Assembly: GCF_001044425.1 (NCBI RefSeq)
Contig: NZ_LFML01000015.1
Coordinates: 38,134-102,133, forward strand
Reading direction: 5' to 3'
Source of the DNA: Streptomyces roseus
Lineage (GTDB): Bacteria > Actinomycetota > Actinomycetes > Streptomycetales > Streptomycetaceae
Length of the DNA stretch: 64,000 nt
Position numbers and translations under genes: made by a program. Each line of letters opens with the position of its first letter. The stretch's first letter is position 1. Of this stretch, positions 16,773 through 28,456 are shown piece after piece. Below the pieces are notes generated by a model that saw only the letters and a program-made list of their open reading frames with translations, had not been told where the DNA came from and searched no databases.

Positions 16773-19013
16773 ATGGGCCGAGCAGAAGCGCGTAAGGCGC
16801 AGCAGCGCAGTACGCGACGGGCGCCGCGCGGGCGCGCCACCGGGAAGGGGCGTGCCGGCGAGCGGACCGGCATACGCCGCTTCTTCACATGGAAGAAGAT
16901 CCTCGGGGCCTTCTTCGGGATCATCCTGCTCGGCATGGGCGCACTCGTCGCCCTCTACTTCTACGTGGACGAGCCCGACCCGAACGCCGACGCACTGACC
17001 CAGAGCAACGTCTACAAGTACGCGGACGGCTCGATCATGGCGCGCGACGGCAAGACCAACCGCGAGATCGTGCCGATCAGCCGGATCCCGAAGGACGTCA
17101 AGACCGGCTTCATCGCCATCGAGAACAAGTCTTTCTACCAGGACAGCGGCGTCGACCTCCTCGGCATCGGCCGGGGCCTGTTCAACACGGTCACCGGCAA
17201 GGGCAAGGCCGGCGGCTCGACGATCACCCAGCAGTACGTCAAGAACTTCTACCTGAATCAGGACCAGACGGCGACGCGCAAGCTCAAGGAGCTGGTGATC
17301 TCCCTCAAGGTCGACCAGCGCATGAAGAAGGACGAGATCCTCGCCGGGTACCTGAACACCAGCTACTTCGGCCGCGGCGCGTACGGCATCCAGGCGGCCG
17401 CCCAGGCCTACTACGGCGTCGACGTCGACAAGCTGACCCTGGAGCAGGGCGCGTACCTCGCGGCCGTCCTCCAGGCGCCCAGCGACTACGACCTCGCGAC
17501 CGCGGGCCCGAACGGCACCCGCCTGGTCAAGATCCGCTTCAACGGCGTGCTCGACAACATGGTCGAGATGAAGGCGCTCGACCCGGAGAAGCGCAAGCAG
17601 CTCCAGCTCCCGATGCCGATCAAGCCCAAGGCCGCCCCCGGCATGGAGGGCCAGAAGGGCTACCTGAAGCAGGCCGCGGACGCGGAACTGCGCAGGCAGA
17701 CCGGCATGACCAGCCAGGAACTCCAGGCGGGCGGCTGGGAGATCACCCTCAACATCGACCCCAAGAAGCAGGCCGCGCTGGAGAAGGCCGTCCAGGACGA
17801 GCTGGAGTCCCAGATCAACCGCAAGGACCGGCCCGTCGACGCGGCCGTGCAGGCGGGTGCCACCTCCGTGGATCCGAAGACCGGCGCGGTCGTCGCGATG
17901 TACGGCGGTACGGGCCTGTCCGACCACTGGGCGAGCAACGCGCTGCGCACCGACTTCCAGCCGGGCTCGACCTTCAAGCCGGTCGTGCTGGCCTCCGCGC
18001 TGGAGAACAAGTCCACGACGCACGACGGCAAGCCGATCACGCCGAACGCCCTCTACGACGGCACCAGCAAGCGCCCCGTCGTGGGCAGCGACACCCCGTT
18101 CGCCCCGCAGAACCAGGACAACGCGAACTACGGCGACCCGTTCCTCACCGTCCAGGCCGCCACCAACTCCTCCGTGAACTCGGTGTACGCCCAGATGATC
18201 GTGGACGTGGGCCCGTCGAAGGTGAAGAAGACGGCGTTGCAGCTCGGCATGAAGGACCGCGACGGCTGGCCGGCCGACAAGCCGGCCATGTCGCTCGGCA
18301 CCATGAGCGCCAACACCCTGGAGATGGCCGGGGTCTACGCCACCCTCGACGCCCACGGCAAGAAGGTCACCCCGACGGTCATCAAGAGCGCCAAGCACGC
18401 CGGCCGCGCGTTCAATCCCGTCGAGTCCGTCGGCGGCCAGGCCGTGACCCGCGAGACCGCCGACACGGTGACCAAGGTGCTCACCGGCGTCGTCAACGAC
18501 GGTTCCGGCAAGGCCGTCAAGAGCTCCGCCTACGAGGCCGCCGGCAAGACCGGTACCACCGAGTCCAACGTCGCCGCCTGGTTCACCGGGTACACGCCGG
18601 AGCTCGTCACCGTCGTCGCGATGTTCGGCGAGGAGCCGGGCACCGCCAAGCAGACCACCCTGACCGGTACCGCCGGCGGTGGCCGAGCGGGTGGTTCCAG
18701 CTTCCCTGCCCAGATCTGGAAGGCGTACACGCTGGCCGCGCTCAAGGGCGTGGACACCGGCGAGTTCGACCTCTCCGAGGCGAAGATGGGCGCCTCGCAG
18801 ACGCCGACCCGCAGCACCTCCCCGTCCTCGTCGAGCTCCTCCTCCGCCAACACGCCGTCGGCGCCGGTCTCGCCTTCGCAGAACAGCCCGGACCCCGGCA
18901 AGAGCTCGCCGAACCCGACCAAGAGCCCGACGAAGAGCCCGGATCCGACCAAGAGCCCGGACCCGACGAAGAGCCCGGACCCGACCAAGTCCCCGCCGAT
19001 CCTCATCCCCTAG
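16773..19013 (+). CDS. Bifunctional class A penicillin-binding protein
   Basis: A 746-residue peptidoglycan synthase. A basic cytoplasmic tail (residues 1-42) precedes one membrane span (about 44-66). The GT51 glycosyltransferase domain (about 80-260) has the catalytic Glu in IAIENKSFYQDSGVD and the GGSTITQQYVKN and RKLKELVIS motifs. The transpeptidase domain (about 340-640) shows SxxK in GSTFKPV, SxN in NSSVNSVY and KTG in GKTGTT. A C-terminal tail of Ser and then Lys-Ser-Pro-Asp-Pro-Thr repeats extends outside the cell. It polymerises and cross-links lipid II. A hairpin terminator follows. Confidence 0.95.
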   Translation: MGRAEARKAQQRSTRRAPRGRATGKGRAGERTGIRRFFTWKKILGAFFGIILLGMGALVALYFYVDEPDPNADALTQSNVYKYADGSIMARDGKTNREIVPISRIPKDVKTGFIAIENKSFYQDSGVDLLGIGRGLFNTVTGKGKAGGSTITQQYVKNFYLNQDQTATRKLKELVISLKVDQRMKKDEILAGYLNTSYFGRGAYGIQAAAQAYYGVDVDKLTLEQGAYLAAVLQAPSDYDLATAGPNGTRLVKIRFNGVLDNMVEMKALDPEKRKQLQLPMPIKPKAAPGMEGQKGYLKQAADAELRRQTGMTSQELQAGGWEITLNIDPKKQAALEKAVQDELESQINRKDRPVDAAVQAGATSVDPKTGAVVAMYGGTGLSDHWASNALRTDFQPGSTFKPVVLASALENKSTTHDGKPITPNALYDGTSKRPVVGSDTPFAPQNQDNANYGDPFLTVQAATNSSVNSVYAQMIVDVGPSKVKKTALQLGMKDRDGWPADKPAMSLGTMSANTLEMAGVYATLDAHGKKVTPTVIKSAKHAGRAFNPVESVGGQAVTRETADTVTKVLTGVVNDGSGKAVKSSAYEAAGKTGTTESNVAAWFTGYTPELVTVVAMFGEEPGTAKQTTLTGTAGGGRAGGSSFPAQIWKAYTLAALKGVDTGEFDLSEAKMGASQTPTRSTSPSSSSSSSANTPSAPVSPSQNSPDPGKSSPNPTKSPTKSPDPTKSPDPTKSPDPTKSPPILIP
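18933..18986 (+). repeat. 18-bp tandem repeats in the PBP tail
   Basis: Three near-identical 18-base units (18933-18950, 18951-18968, 18969-18986), differing at one or two bases, encode KSPDPT repeats at the C-terminus. Partial units flank them. Copy number is likely to vary between strains. Confidence 0.85.
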
Positions 19014-19034
19014 CGCGCTCTCAGCCCGCGCCAC

Positions 19035-19076
19035 ACACCGCCGCCCCGCAACATCCACGCTGCGGGGCGGCGGTGT
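19035..19076. terminator. Terminator between PBP and SpoIIE-type phosphatase genes
   Basis: A 16-bp perfect stem (19035-19050 with 19061-19076) and ten-base loop, located between convergent genes. Confidence 0.9.
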
Positions 19077-19092
19077 CGTATCACCGGGCCGG

Positions 19093-21492
19093 TCAGCGGC
19101 GCTCGGTCGCCCCCGGCAACGGGAGCTCGAACCAGACCACCTTCCCGCTGCTCAGCCGGGTCGCGCCCCAGCGGCGGGCCATCCGGTTGACCAGGAACAG
19201 CCCGCGGCCGCCCTCGTCGGTCTCCCGCGCCCGGCGCTGGCGCGGCAGCTGCGGCGAGTCGTCGCCGACCTCGCAGCGCAGTACGTCCGTCCGCAGCAGG
19301 CGCAGGGTCACGGGCCGCTCGGCGTACCGCACGGCGTTCGTGACCACCTCGCTGACCAGCAGCTCCAGGGAGTCCTGGAGCTCCTCCAGGCCCCACCGGG
19401 TCAGCGCCCGGCGGGCGAACCGGCGGGCCCGCCCCGGAGCGGTCTCCTCCGGGTCCAGGAACCAGTACGCGACGTCGCTGGGCGCGATCCCGTCGAAACG
19501 GGCCGCGAGCAGCGCGATGTCGTCGTCCCGGTCGCCCGGGCCGAGCATGTCCAGGACGTCGTCGCAGAGCGCCTCCAGCGGCGGCGGGTGGTCCAGGCCG
19601 GTCAGCTGGGCGGTGGTCGCCAGGCGTTCGCGCAGCTGCTCGATGCCCGTCCACACGTCGCGCAGCCGGGACTCCACCAGGCCGTCCGTGTACAGCAGCA
19701 GGGTGGCCCCGGCGGGCGCGTCCAGCTCCACGGCCTCGAAGTCCACGCCGCCGACGCCGATGGGGGCGCCCGGGGGTACGCGCAGCACCTCGGCGCGGCC
19801 GCCCAGGTGCAGGAGCACGGGCGGCGGGTGGCCGGCGTTGGCGATGGTGATCCGGTGCGAGACCGGGTCGTACACCGCGTACAGGCAGGTGGCCATCCGG
19901 TCGGAGCCCAGGCGCTGCGCCTGCTCGTCCAGGTGGTGCAGGACCTCGGCGGGCGGCAGGTCCAGCTGCGCCAGGGTCTGCGCGGTGGTGCGGAGCTGGC
20001 CCATGATCGCAGCGGAGGTCATGGAGTGGCCCATGACGTCGCCGACGACCAGCGCGACGCGGCTGCCGGGCAGCGGTATCGCGTCGTACCAGTCGCCGCC
20101 GACCCGGGCCGTCTCGGCGGCGGGCAGGTAGCGGGAGGCGAGCCGGACCCCGGTGGGCTGGGGGAGGCTGTCGGGCAGCATCGTGCGCTGGAGCTCGTCG
20201 GCGATGTACGCCTCGCGGCCGTACAGGACCGCCTTGTCGATGCCGAGCGCGGTGTGCGTGGCCAGCTGGGCGGCGACCAGGAGGTCGTTCTGCTCGAAGG
20301 CGGGCCGCTCGGGGCTGCGCAGGAACACCGCCGAGCCGATGACGCGGCGGCGGCCGCGCAGCGGCGCGAGGATGGCCCGCTGGCCGCGCGGTACGGGGTG
20401 CTCGGAGCCGAGCAGTTCCGGCAGCGCGTCCTTGGCCCCGGCGGCGGATCCGAAGACGGGCCGCACGCCGCGCAGGACCTCGGCCAGGGCCCCGCCGGGC
20501 CGGATCTCGCAGAGCTCCGCCGCGGGCAGGTCACCCTGCGGGCCGACCAGCGGCAGCTGGCTGAAATCGAGCTCGCCCCCGGCCCCCGCGCCCCCGGCGC
20601 CCTCGGCTCCCGTCAGGTCGTCGATCGGCCGGAGCCGGTCGGTGCGGCGCAGCCTTAAAACGACCGGTCCGAGGGGGCGCTCGTCGCCGACCGGGAGGGG
20701 GTCGCGCAGGTAGACGAGGATGGCGTCCGAGAAGGTGGGCACGGTGGCCCGGCACAGGCCGAGGACGATCTCGTCGAGGTCGATGCCCCGGGCGATCCGC
20801 CGCGTCGCCGCGCCGACGAACCGCAGCCGGTCGCCTTCGCGCCGCGCCACCCCGCCGTCGGGTCCGGCCGCGGCGGGCGCGGGGGCCGCGCCCTCGACGC
20901 CGCCGATCTGGATCCCGTACGCCGCCGCGGCGTCCGTACCGCCCTGGCCGCCGTACGCCGGCCCGGCGTCCGCGCCGGGACGTCCCGCGGACGCGGCTCC
21001 GGCTTCGGCCCGGGTCTCGCGGGGGCGGGAGGCGCCCGGTATCGGCGCCGGGAGGCCCTCGGACCCGCCGCGGCCCCCGCGGGCCCGTCCGGCGGACACG
21101 TCCGCCGGGTCCTCGCCGCGGGCCGCCGCCGCGTGCGCGGCGCTCCGCGCGGCCTCCTCGTCGCGGCCGCGGCGGCCGGCCGCGCCCTGGGCCGCCGTAC
21201 CGCGTGCGCGGCCGCGCGCCGGCCGGGGCGCGGCGTCCGGTCGGGGCGCGGCGTCCTGCGGGCTCGTGGGTACGCCCTCGCCGCGCGGACGCGGGACGTC
21301 CGAGCGGACCGGGTCGTCGCCGGGCACGGCCGAGCCGCGTACGGCCTCGGCCGCGGGGACGGGGGCCTTGCCGTGGCCCGGCTCGTCCGCGCGGCCGCCG
21401 GAAGGAGCAGGCATGCCGGGGCCGCCCGGCGCCGGTGTCGCGGCGGCCGCGGCAGGCTGCGGGCCCTCCTGCGAGGTGGGGTACTCCGTCAC
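19093..21492 (-). CDS. GAF-SpoIIE phosphatase with HATPase domain
   Basis: A protein of about 799 residues if the GTG at 21492 is used; the N-terminal 200 residues are Pro/Ala/Gly/Arg-rich and disordered, so the start is uncertain. Then come a GAF-like sensor (LRFVGAATRRIARGIDLDEI through about residue 420), a SpoIIE/PP2C serine phosphatase (LASRYLPAAETARVGGDWYDAI, VVGDVMGHSM, TIANAGHPPPV, LYTDGLVE, DDDIALLAARF) and a C-terminal GHKL ATPase (LLVSEVVTNAVRYA, DEGGRGLFLVNRMARRWG). This combination is typical of Streptomyces partner-switching regulators that control anti-sigma factor antagonists. The partner is not encoded nearby. Confidence 0.88.
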   Translation of the reverse strand: MTEYPTSQEGPQPAAAAATPAPGGPGMPAPSGGRADEPGHGKAPVPAAEAVRGSAVPGDDPVRSDVPRPRGEGVPTSPQDAAPRPDAAPRPARGRARGTAAQGAAGRRGRDEEAARSAAHAAAARGEDPADVSAGRARGGRGGSEGLPAPIPGASRPRETRAEAGAASAGRPGADAGPAYGGQGGTDAAAAYGIQIGGVEGAAPAPAAAGPDGGVARREGDRLRFVGAATRRIARGIDLDEIVLGLCRATVPTFSDAILVYLRDPLPVGDERPLGPVVLRLRRTDRLRPIDDLTGAEGAGGAGAGGELDFSQLPLVGPQGDLPAAELCEIRPGGALAEVLRGVRPVFGSAAGAKDALPELLGSEHPVPRGQRAILAPLRGRRRVIGSAVFLRSPERPAFEQNDLLVAAQLATHTALGIDKAVLYGREAYIADELQRTMLPDSLPQPTGVRLASRYLPAAETARVGGDWYDAIPLPGSRVALVVGDVMGHSMTSAAIMGQLRTTAQTLAQLDLPPAEVLHHLDEQAQRLGSDRMATCLYAVYDPVSHRITIANAGHPPPVLLHLGGRAEVLRVPPGAPIGVGGVDFEAVELDAPAGATLLLYTDGLVESRLRDVWTGIEQLRERLATTAQLTGLDHPPPLEALCDDVLDMLGPGDRDDDIALLAARFDGIAPSDVAYWFLDPEETAPGRARRFARRALTRWGLEELQDSLELLVSEVVTNAVRYAERPVTLRLLRTDVLRCEVGDDSPQLPRQRRARETDEGGRGLFLVNRMARRWGATRLSSGKVVWFELPLPGATERR

Positions 21493-21744
21493 GCGTGGAA
21501 TTCCGTCCGTTTGCGCTCGATGTGCGCTGCACTCAACTCGGTCAGTCGCGGTATACCCGCTCTGCGGCGGGGACACCACCGCCCCGCGTTTCCGCGTCCC
21601 GCTCGTTACCTCTCGCTCTTTTGACCTCCGGTCAAATCCCGCGTACGGCACGACATTTACGGATCAGGGGCCCCGTGAGCCTCTCGCGCGCGACCCTTGC
21701 GGAGGGAGATCTTACGGTTGGAACCCGGGGGCGCATCAAGGGTC

Positions 21745-22440
21745 TCATGAGGTCATATGCGCCGGAGTGCGGTCCCAGTCCTCGGGCAGGGCCGGAACTC
21801 CCCATGCGGGATCCGGCCGCCAGTCCTGCCAGCCGTCCGAGAACGGCGGCCCCCACGCCTTGATCACGCCCACCGCCTCCCGCCCCGCGGCCTGCACCTG
21901 ACGGGCCTGCTCGGCGTCCATCAGACCGGACCGCTGGGCCTGCGCGAACTCGTCCTCGTCCCGCCACTTCCACGTACGGTCCGGGTACACGGAAATGTCC
22001 AGGAAGTGGTCCACGGAGTCCACCCCGCCGGACCACTTGGTCCGCGGCTCCTCGAGGTTGACGTACCAGCTCTTGAACCGCCAGCCGTGGTCCCAGAACA
22101 GCCACACCGACCACGGGTCCGCGGGCCGGGCGAGCTTCAGCACGCCGGCGCCGAACCAGCGCGCGCGCACGGTGGTGCGCGGCGCGGTGTAGCGGGTGGC
22201 GAGCGGCTCCTCGTGGACGGGGGTGCCGTCGGCCAGCACCGGCTTGACGCACTCGGTGCCGGGGGCCATCCACACCGCCAGCAGGTCGGCGGTGTCCTGC
22301 ACCACCGTCACGGGGCGGCAGATGTGGACCGCGCCCTTCAGCCCCGGGGCGTGGTCGCGGTAGCGCCACAGGACCTGCTCGCCCGGCCGCCAGCGGGTGC
22401 CCTGCGCGTCGCCGCCCCCGCGGCCTCCGGTACCTGTCAT
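21745..22440 (-). CDS. DUF402 family protein
   Basis: A 231-residue soluble protein. The DUF402 beta-barrel core is seen in RWFGAGVLKLARPADPWSVW, FKSWYVNLEEPRTKW and the acidic metal-binding motif DSVDHFLDISVYPDRTWKWRDEDEF. Characterised relatives are divalent-metal-dependent nucleotide phosphatases (a Streptomyces DUF402 structure and the FomD protein of fosfomycin synthesis), so a phosphohydrolase acting on nucleotide conjugates is likely, but the substrate is unknown. The ATG lies six bases after a TAAGAT hexamer, which suggests a leaderless message. Confidence 0.85.
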   Translation of the reverse strand: MTGTGGRGGGDAQGTRWRPGEQVLWRYRDHAPGLKGAVHICRPVTVVQDTADLLAVWMAPGTECVKPVLADGTPVHEEPLATRYTAPRTTVRARWFGAGVLKLARPADPWSVWLFWDHGWRFKSWYVNLEEPRTKWSGGVDSVDHFLDISVYPDRTWKWRDEDEFAQAQRSGLMDAEQARQVQAAGREAVGVIKAWGPPFSDGWQDWRPDPAWGVPALPEDWDRTPAHMTS

Positions 22441-22446
22441 GCGCAG

Positions 22447-22452
22447 ATCTTA
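22447..22452 (-). promoter_or_regulatory. -10 of leaderless DUF402 gene
   Basis: TAAGAT on the minus strand, six bases before the ATG at 22440. Confidence 0.6.
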
Positions 22453-22543
22453 GGGCGGGGGCCCCTGCGCCCGCTGCGGTGCAGGTCACGGAGGTGCGCG
22501 GGGACGGGAAACGACCGGATCCGGCCCCTGGGGAGAAACGTTT

Positions 22544-23947
22544 TCAGGGCCTGGTCATACGCAGGACGTCGAGGGCCTCGTCCAGCTGTTCCAGCGTCAG
22601 GTCGCCCCGGTCCACGTATCCGCCCTCCAGTACGACCTCCCTGATCGTCTTCCGTTCGGCGAGGGACTTCTTGGCGACCTTGGCCGCCTCCTCGTAGCCG
22701 ATGTACCGGTTCAGCGGGGTCACCACGGAGGGGGAGGACTCGGCGAACTCCCTGGCCCGGGCCGCGTTCGCGGTGATCCCGCCGACCGTTCGGTCGGCCA
22801 GCAGACGGCTCGCGTTGCCGAGCAGCCGAATCGACTCCAGCAGGTTTTTGGCCATCACCGGGAGCATCACATTGAGCTCGAAATTGCCGGCCGCGCCCGC
22901 GACGGCGACGGTCGTGTCGTTCCCGGTCACCTGAGCGGCGACCATCAGTACGGCCTCCGGAACCACCGGATTGACCTTCCCGGGCATGATCGATGAGCCC
23001 GGCTGGAGATCAGGGAGATTGATTTCGGCCAATCCCGTGCGCGGCCCCGAGGCCATCCAGCGCAGATCGTTGGAGATTTTGGTCAGGGACACGGCGATCG
23101 TGCGGAGCATCCCCGAGGTCTCCACCAGCGCGTCCCGCGCGCCCTGGGCCTCGAAGTGGTTGCGGGCCTCGGTCAGCGGCAGCCCGGTCGCGGCGGCCAC
23201 CTCGGCGATCACGGCGGCGGAGAATCCGGGCGGGGTGTTGATCCCGGTGCCCACGGCGGTCCCGCCCAGCGGCAGTTCGGCCAGCCGGGGCAGGGCCGCG
23301 CGCAGCCGCTCGACGCCGTAGCGCACCTGGGCGGCGTACCCGCCGAACTCCTGGCCCAGGGTCACCGGGGTGGCGTCCATCAGGTGGGTGCGGCCCGCCT
23401 TGACCACCTCGGCGAACTCGGCGGCCTTGCGCTCCAGGGCGGCGGCGAGGTGCTCAAGGGCCGGGATCAGCTCGCGGGTGACGGCGGCGGTCGCCGCGAT
23501 GTGGATGGACGACGGGAACACGTCGTTGGAGCTCTGCGAGGCGTTGACGTGGTCGTTGGGGTGGACTTCACGGCCGAGCCGCTCGCCGGCGAGGGTGGCG
23601 ATGACCTCGTTGGTGTTCATGTTGGACGAGGTCCCGGACCCGGTCTGGAACACGTCGACCGGGAAGTGCTCGTCCCAGCGGCCCTCGGCCACCTCGGAGG
23701 CGGCGGAGCGGATCGCGTCGGCGATGTCCTCGTCCACCACGCCCAGCTTGGCGTTGACCGCGGCGGCCGCGGCCTTGACAAGGGCGAGCGCCTCGATGTG
23801 GGCGCGCTCCAGGCGCTGCCCGGAGATGGGGAAGTTCTCCACCGCGCGCTGGGTCTGGGCCCGCCATTTGGCGTGCGCGGGGACCCGTACCTCGCCCATC
23901 GAGTCGTGCTCGATCCGGTAGTCGACCTGATTCTGATCGTGGGTCAT
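22544..23947 (-). CDS. fumC: Class II fumarate hydratase
   Basis: A 467-residue soluble tetrameric enzyme interconverting fumarate and L-malate in the TCA cycle, with no iron-sulfur cluster. Landmarks are [15 protein letters not shown], the [14 protein letters not shown] block, the H/T-rich [17 protein letters not shown], and the fumarase/aspartase signature [11 protein letters not shown] with the catalytic Ser. The ATG at 23947 is chosen over 23953 because AGGAGG lies eight bases upstream of the former and only two from the latter. A class I, iron-dependent fumarase is encoded about 2.7 kb away, so the activity is duplicated with different metal needs. Confidence 0.95.
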   Translation of the reverse strand: MTHDQNQVDYRIEHDSMGEVRVPAHAKWRAQTQRAVENFPISGQRLERAHIEALALVKAAAAAVNAKLGVVDEDIADAIRSAASEVAEGRWDEHFPVDVFQTGSGTSSNMNTNEVIATLAGERLGREVHPNDHVNASQSSNDVFPSSIHIAATAAVTRELIPALEHLAAALERKAAEFAEVVKAGRTHLMDATPVTLGQEFGGYAAQVRYGVERLRAALPRLAELPLGGTAVGTGINTPPGFSAAVIAEVAAATGLPLTEARNHFEAQGARDALVETSGMLRTIAVSLTKISNDLRWMASGPRTGLAEINLPDLQPGSSIMPGKVNPVVPEAVLMVAAQVTGNDTTVAVAGAAGNFELNVMLPVMAKNLLESIRLLGNASRLLADRTVGGITANAARAREFAESSPSVVTPLNRYIGYEEAAKVAKKSLAERKTIREVVLEGGYVDRGDLTLEQLDEALDVLRMTRP

Positions 23948-24052
23948 GTTCATTGCCTCCTGAAAAAGTTGAGCAATTCTCTTGTTCGAAGTGTTCCCAA
24001 GTCCCCTACCGACCAGTAAATACCGTGGGTAACACCGACAGGGGAGACGTTC

Positions 24053-25588
24053 ATGACACGTGTACGTACGAGACCCGGGCTCAGATCTACCGTCGCGGCC
24101 GCCGCGGCGATCGCGGCCGCCCTCGGGGGCGTCACCGCCATCACCCCCATGGCCCAGGCCGCCCCTTCCCCCGCGTCCGGCGCGGCCGCCGTCCCGCTCT
24201 CGCCCGAGCTGGAGGCCATCCGCGCGGCGGAGGCCGTGAAGATCTACGGCGACCCCGCGATCCGCCCGCTGAACGAGCGCAAGACCGGCCTGATCTCGCT
24301 CGGCGACAGCGAGATATCGGGCGAGGGCGTGGGCAACTACGACCCGGCCACCAACACCCCGGACAACCAGTGCCACCGCTCGCCGGACTCCGCGATCCAC
24401 CGCACCGGCATCCCGGCCGACCTGACCTTCAACGTCGCGTGCTCGGGCGGCTACACCGGCAACATCCGGATCGGCGGCAGCAAGCAGTACGCCGACGAGC
24501 TGGTGCAGAGCGACAGCCTCGCCGTCAAGGCGCGGAACACCAAGATCAAGATGGTGCTGCTGGTCGCCGGCGCCAACGACGACCTCCAGTTCGGCCCGGT
24601 CATGACCGACTGCGTGACCCGCTGGGTGCTCAGCCAGGGCACTTGCGAGCCCAAGTACGGACCGGGCTGGCAGGCGCGCGTGGACGGCCTGAAGCCCAAG
24701 GTGGAGTCCACCGTCGCCGACCTCAAGACGGTCATGCGCGACGCGGGGTACGCGGACTCCGACTACAAGCTCGTCGTGATGGGCTACCCGAGCCCCATCG
24801 GCCCCGACTTCTACGACAACCCGAACTTCCCCGGCAAGCTGCCCGGAGGCTGCGCCGGCTACGACTCCGACGCCGCCTGGGGCCGCAACTACGCGGTGCC
24901 CTCCTTCGAGAAGGGCATGCGCGCGGCGGCGCTGGCCTCGGGGGCCACGTACCTGGACGGCTCGCGCCTCTTCCAGGGCCACGAGGTGTGCATGGAGGAC
25001 GCCTGGGCCCGCGGGCTCTACCTGGACCTCGGGGACCACTTCCCGTGGGACGAGAACACCGCCCGCCAGTCCTTCCACCCCAACTACCGCGGCCACGGCG
25101 CGTTCGCGTCCTGTCTGACCCAGCTCTACGACTCGGGCCTGCGCGAGGCCTCCTGCGCCGACCCGGCGAGCACGGGCACGCCCGTGCTCCAGGCCGGAGC
25201 CTGGGACTCCCTCTACGCGCCGCTGAAGAACGAGGCCACCGGCAACTGCCTCGACGCCAACGGCGGCTCCAGCGCCAACGAAACCAAGGTCATCGGCTGG
25301 GACTGCCACGGCGGCCGGAACCAGGGCTGGTGGTACGACCCCGCGCGCAAGTCCGTCCACGTCGAACTCACCCACGACCGCTGCCTGGACGCCCCGGGCG
25401 CCAACTACGGCGCCGGTACGGGTCTGATCCTCTGGAACTGCCACGGCGGCGCCAACCAGAGCTGGGTCCGCGACGGCGCCACCCTGCGGCCCGCGGCCGC
25501 CCCGGGCATGTGCCTGACCGTGGCCGCCGCCCACGACCAGCTGCGCCTGCAGACCTGCAACGGCTCGGCGACCCAGCGCTTCGCGTAA
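24053..25588 (+). CDS. Secreted SGNH/GDSL hydrolase with ricin-type lectin domain
   Basis: A 511-residue exported protein. The signal peptide ([20 protein letters not shown]) ends near QAAPS at about residue 37. The SGNH hydrolase domain (about 75-365) has block [13 protein letters not shown] with the nucleophile Ser, the GAND of block III, and block [10 protein letters not shown] with the catalytic His. The C-terminal 130 residues form a beta-trefoil carbohydrate-binding domain with repeats [27 protein letters not shown] and QxW-like NQSWVRD. It probably deacylates or esterolyses polysaccharide or lipid outside the cell. ATG 24053 follows GGGGAGA. Confidence 0.92.
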   Translation: MTRVRTRPGLRSTVAAAAAIAAALGGVTAITPMAQAAPSPASGAAAVPLSPELEAIRAAEAVKIYGDPAIRPLNERKTGLISLGDSEISGEGVGNYDPATNTPDNQCHRSPDSAIHRTGIPADLTFNVACSGGYTGNIRIGGSKQYADELVQSDSLAVKARNTKIKMVLLVAGANDDLQFGPVMTDCVTRWVLSQGTCEPKYGPGWQARVDGLKPKVESTVADLKTVMRDAGYADSDYKLVVMGYPSPIGPDFYDNPNFPGKLPGGCAGYDSDAAWGRNYAVPSFEKGMRAAALASGATYLDGSRLFQGHEVCMEDAWARGLYLDLGDHFPWDENTARQSFHPNYRGHGAFASCLTQLYDSGLREASCADPASTGTPVLQAGAWDSLYAPLKNEATGNCLDANGGSSANETKVIGWDCHGGRNQGWWYDPARKSVHVELTHDRCLDAPGANYGAGTGLILWNCHGGANQSWVRDGATLRPAAAPGMCLTVAAAHDQLRLQTCNGSATQRFA

Positions 25589-25637
25589 CCCGCCCCGCAC
25601 CACCCGAACCCCCCCGCACCCGGTCGGCCACGCCGCC

Positions 25638-25704
25638 GGCCGGGTGTCCTCACCCGGTACCGGGTACCCGGCTCCGGGCACCCGATAGCCGGCTCCGGCA
25701 CCCG
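25638..25704. repeat. Degenerate CCCGG-rich repeats and hairpins
   Basis: Between convergent genes lie CCGGGTG-TCCT-CACCCGG (25640-25657), an adjacent GGTACC...GGTACC dyad, and repeated CCGGCTCCGG(G)CACCCG units to about 25704. Together they form several overlapping hairpins and probably terminate transcription in both directions. Confidence 0.55.
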
Positions 25705-25706
25705 GC

Positions 25707-26480
25707 TCACAGCCGGCGCAGATGCTCCCGCACCTCGCGCGGCCGATTGGTGATCAAGGTATCCACGCCGAGGCGCACGCACAGCTCGACGTCCTCCGGC
25801 TCGTCGACCGTCCAGACGCGCACGCGCAGCCCCTTGGCCTTCAGCCGCGCCACCAGACCCGGGTCCCTGCGCACCAGGTCGATACCGGGACCGGCGTGCC
25901 CGGCGAACGGCGGCCGGGCGGGCCGCAGCCGCCGCTCGATGAGGTACACGGCGGGCAGCCCGGGAGCCAGCCGGTTCAGCCGGACCAGGGCGCCCCGCGA
26001 GAAGCTCATCACCTCGACCCGGCCGTCGGAGCCGTCGGCGAGCCCGTGCTCCCTGAGCACCCGTACGAGCTCGGCCTCCAGGCGGCCCCCGGCGCGGGTG
26101 GGGTGCTTGGTCTCCACGGCCAGCCCGACGGGCCGGTCGGCGGCCAGCGCCTCCTTGAGCAGGTCCTCGAAGAGCAGGACCTGCGCCCCGCGGTGCGCCT
26201 CGCCCTTCCAGCCGCCGAAGTCGAGCCCGGCCAGTTCCTCGTACGTCATGGCGGAGACGACCCCGCGCCCGTCGGAGGTCCGCTCGACCCGCCGGTCGTG
26301 CACGCACACGAGCCGCCCGTCGGCACTCAGCCGTACGTCGCACTCCAGCGCGTCGGCGCCGTCGTCGATGGCCTGCCGGTAGGCGGCGAGGGTGTGCTCG
26401 GGGTGCTCGTGAGAAGCCCCCCGGTGGGCGATGACCCGCACGTCGCGGGCGGTGGCGGGCTGCGCGTACTGCCGATTCAT
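25707..26480 (-). CDS. Glycerophosphodiester phosphodiesterase
   Basis: A 257-residue cytoplasmic GDPD-family protein with a TIM-barrel fold. The active site is visible in [19 protein letters not shown] (two His and the Glu), [21 protein letters not shown] (Glu/Asp metal ligands and the second His), and the later AVETKHPT and VWTVDEPED strands. It hydrolyses glycerophosphodiesters from lipid turnover to glycerol-3-phosphate and an alcohol. ATG 26480 lies seven bases after a TAGCGT hexamer; an in-frame GTG at 26489 would lie inside that promoter, so the ATG is preferred. Confidence 0.92.
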   Translation of the reverse strand: MNRQYAQPATARDVRVIAHRGASHEHPEHTLAAYRQAIDDGADALECDVRLSADGRLVCVHDRRVERTSDGRGVVSAMTYEELAGLDFGGWKGEAHRGAQVLLFEDLLKEALAADRPVGLAVETKHPTRAGGRLEAELVRVLREHGLADGSDGRVEVMSFSRGALVRLNRLAPGLPAVYLIERRLRPARPPFAGHAGPGIDLVRRDPGLVARLKAKGLRVRVWTVDEPEDVELCVRLGVDTLITNRPREVREHLRRL

Positions 26481-26487
26481 GGACCCC

Positions 26488-26493
26488 ACGCTA
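26488..26493 (-). promoter_or_regulatory. -10 of leaderless GDPD gene
   Basis: TAGCGT on the minus strand, seven bases before the ATG at 26480. Confidence 0.6.
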
Positions 26494-26628
26494 TCCGCAC
26501 GCGCCGGACGGCCGGGCTCCCCGTGCCGACCCGGTTACCGAACAGTCCGTTACATCGGCGTGCGGGCCGGCGCCGTCACCCTCACTGCGCTCACCGCCCC
26601 GGCCGAGGCAGGCCGGGGCGGGGTCCGG

Positions 26629-28296
<1,668 letters not shown>

Positions 28297-28386
28297 GACG
28301 GCAGTCATTCCTCACTCGGCAGACGGCGCTGGCGACCATTTGGCAGCGCGGCTGTCCAGCGTATGACCTCCGTCCCCGGCCGTGTC

Positions 28387-28440
28387 TGTGAGGTAAGGCT
28401 CACTGTCAACTGCCGAGGTCTATCGCGATCTATCGCGTAT
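28387..28440. promoter_or_regulatory. Iron-box-like dyad and TATCGCG repeats
   Basis: GTGAG (28388-28392) and CTCAC (28399-28403) form a dyad; the 19 bases from 28387 share about 13 positions with the DmdR/IdeR iron-box consensus as I remember it. Immediately downstream, TATCGCG occurs at 28421 and 28431, with a third partial copy. The region separates the class I fumarase from the DUF1707 gene and may control either. Confidence 0.4.
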
Positions 28441-28443
28441 CGC

Positions 28444-28449
28444 TATGCT
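28444..28449 (+). promoter_or_regulatory. -10 of leaderless DUF1707 gene
   Basis: TATGCT, seven bases before the GTG at 28457. It decides the start choice. Confidence 0.6.
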
Positions 28450-28456
28450 GGCGGGC

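Noticed and set aside
23948..25681. N-terminal extension of fumC across the SGNH hydrolase gene
   Set aside because: Class II fumarases start near the ATG at 23947, which has AGGAGG at good distance. The upstream part is the antisense of a clear secreted enzyme.
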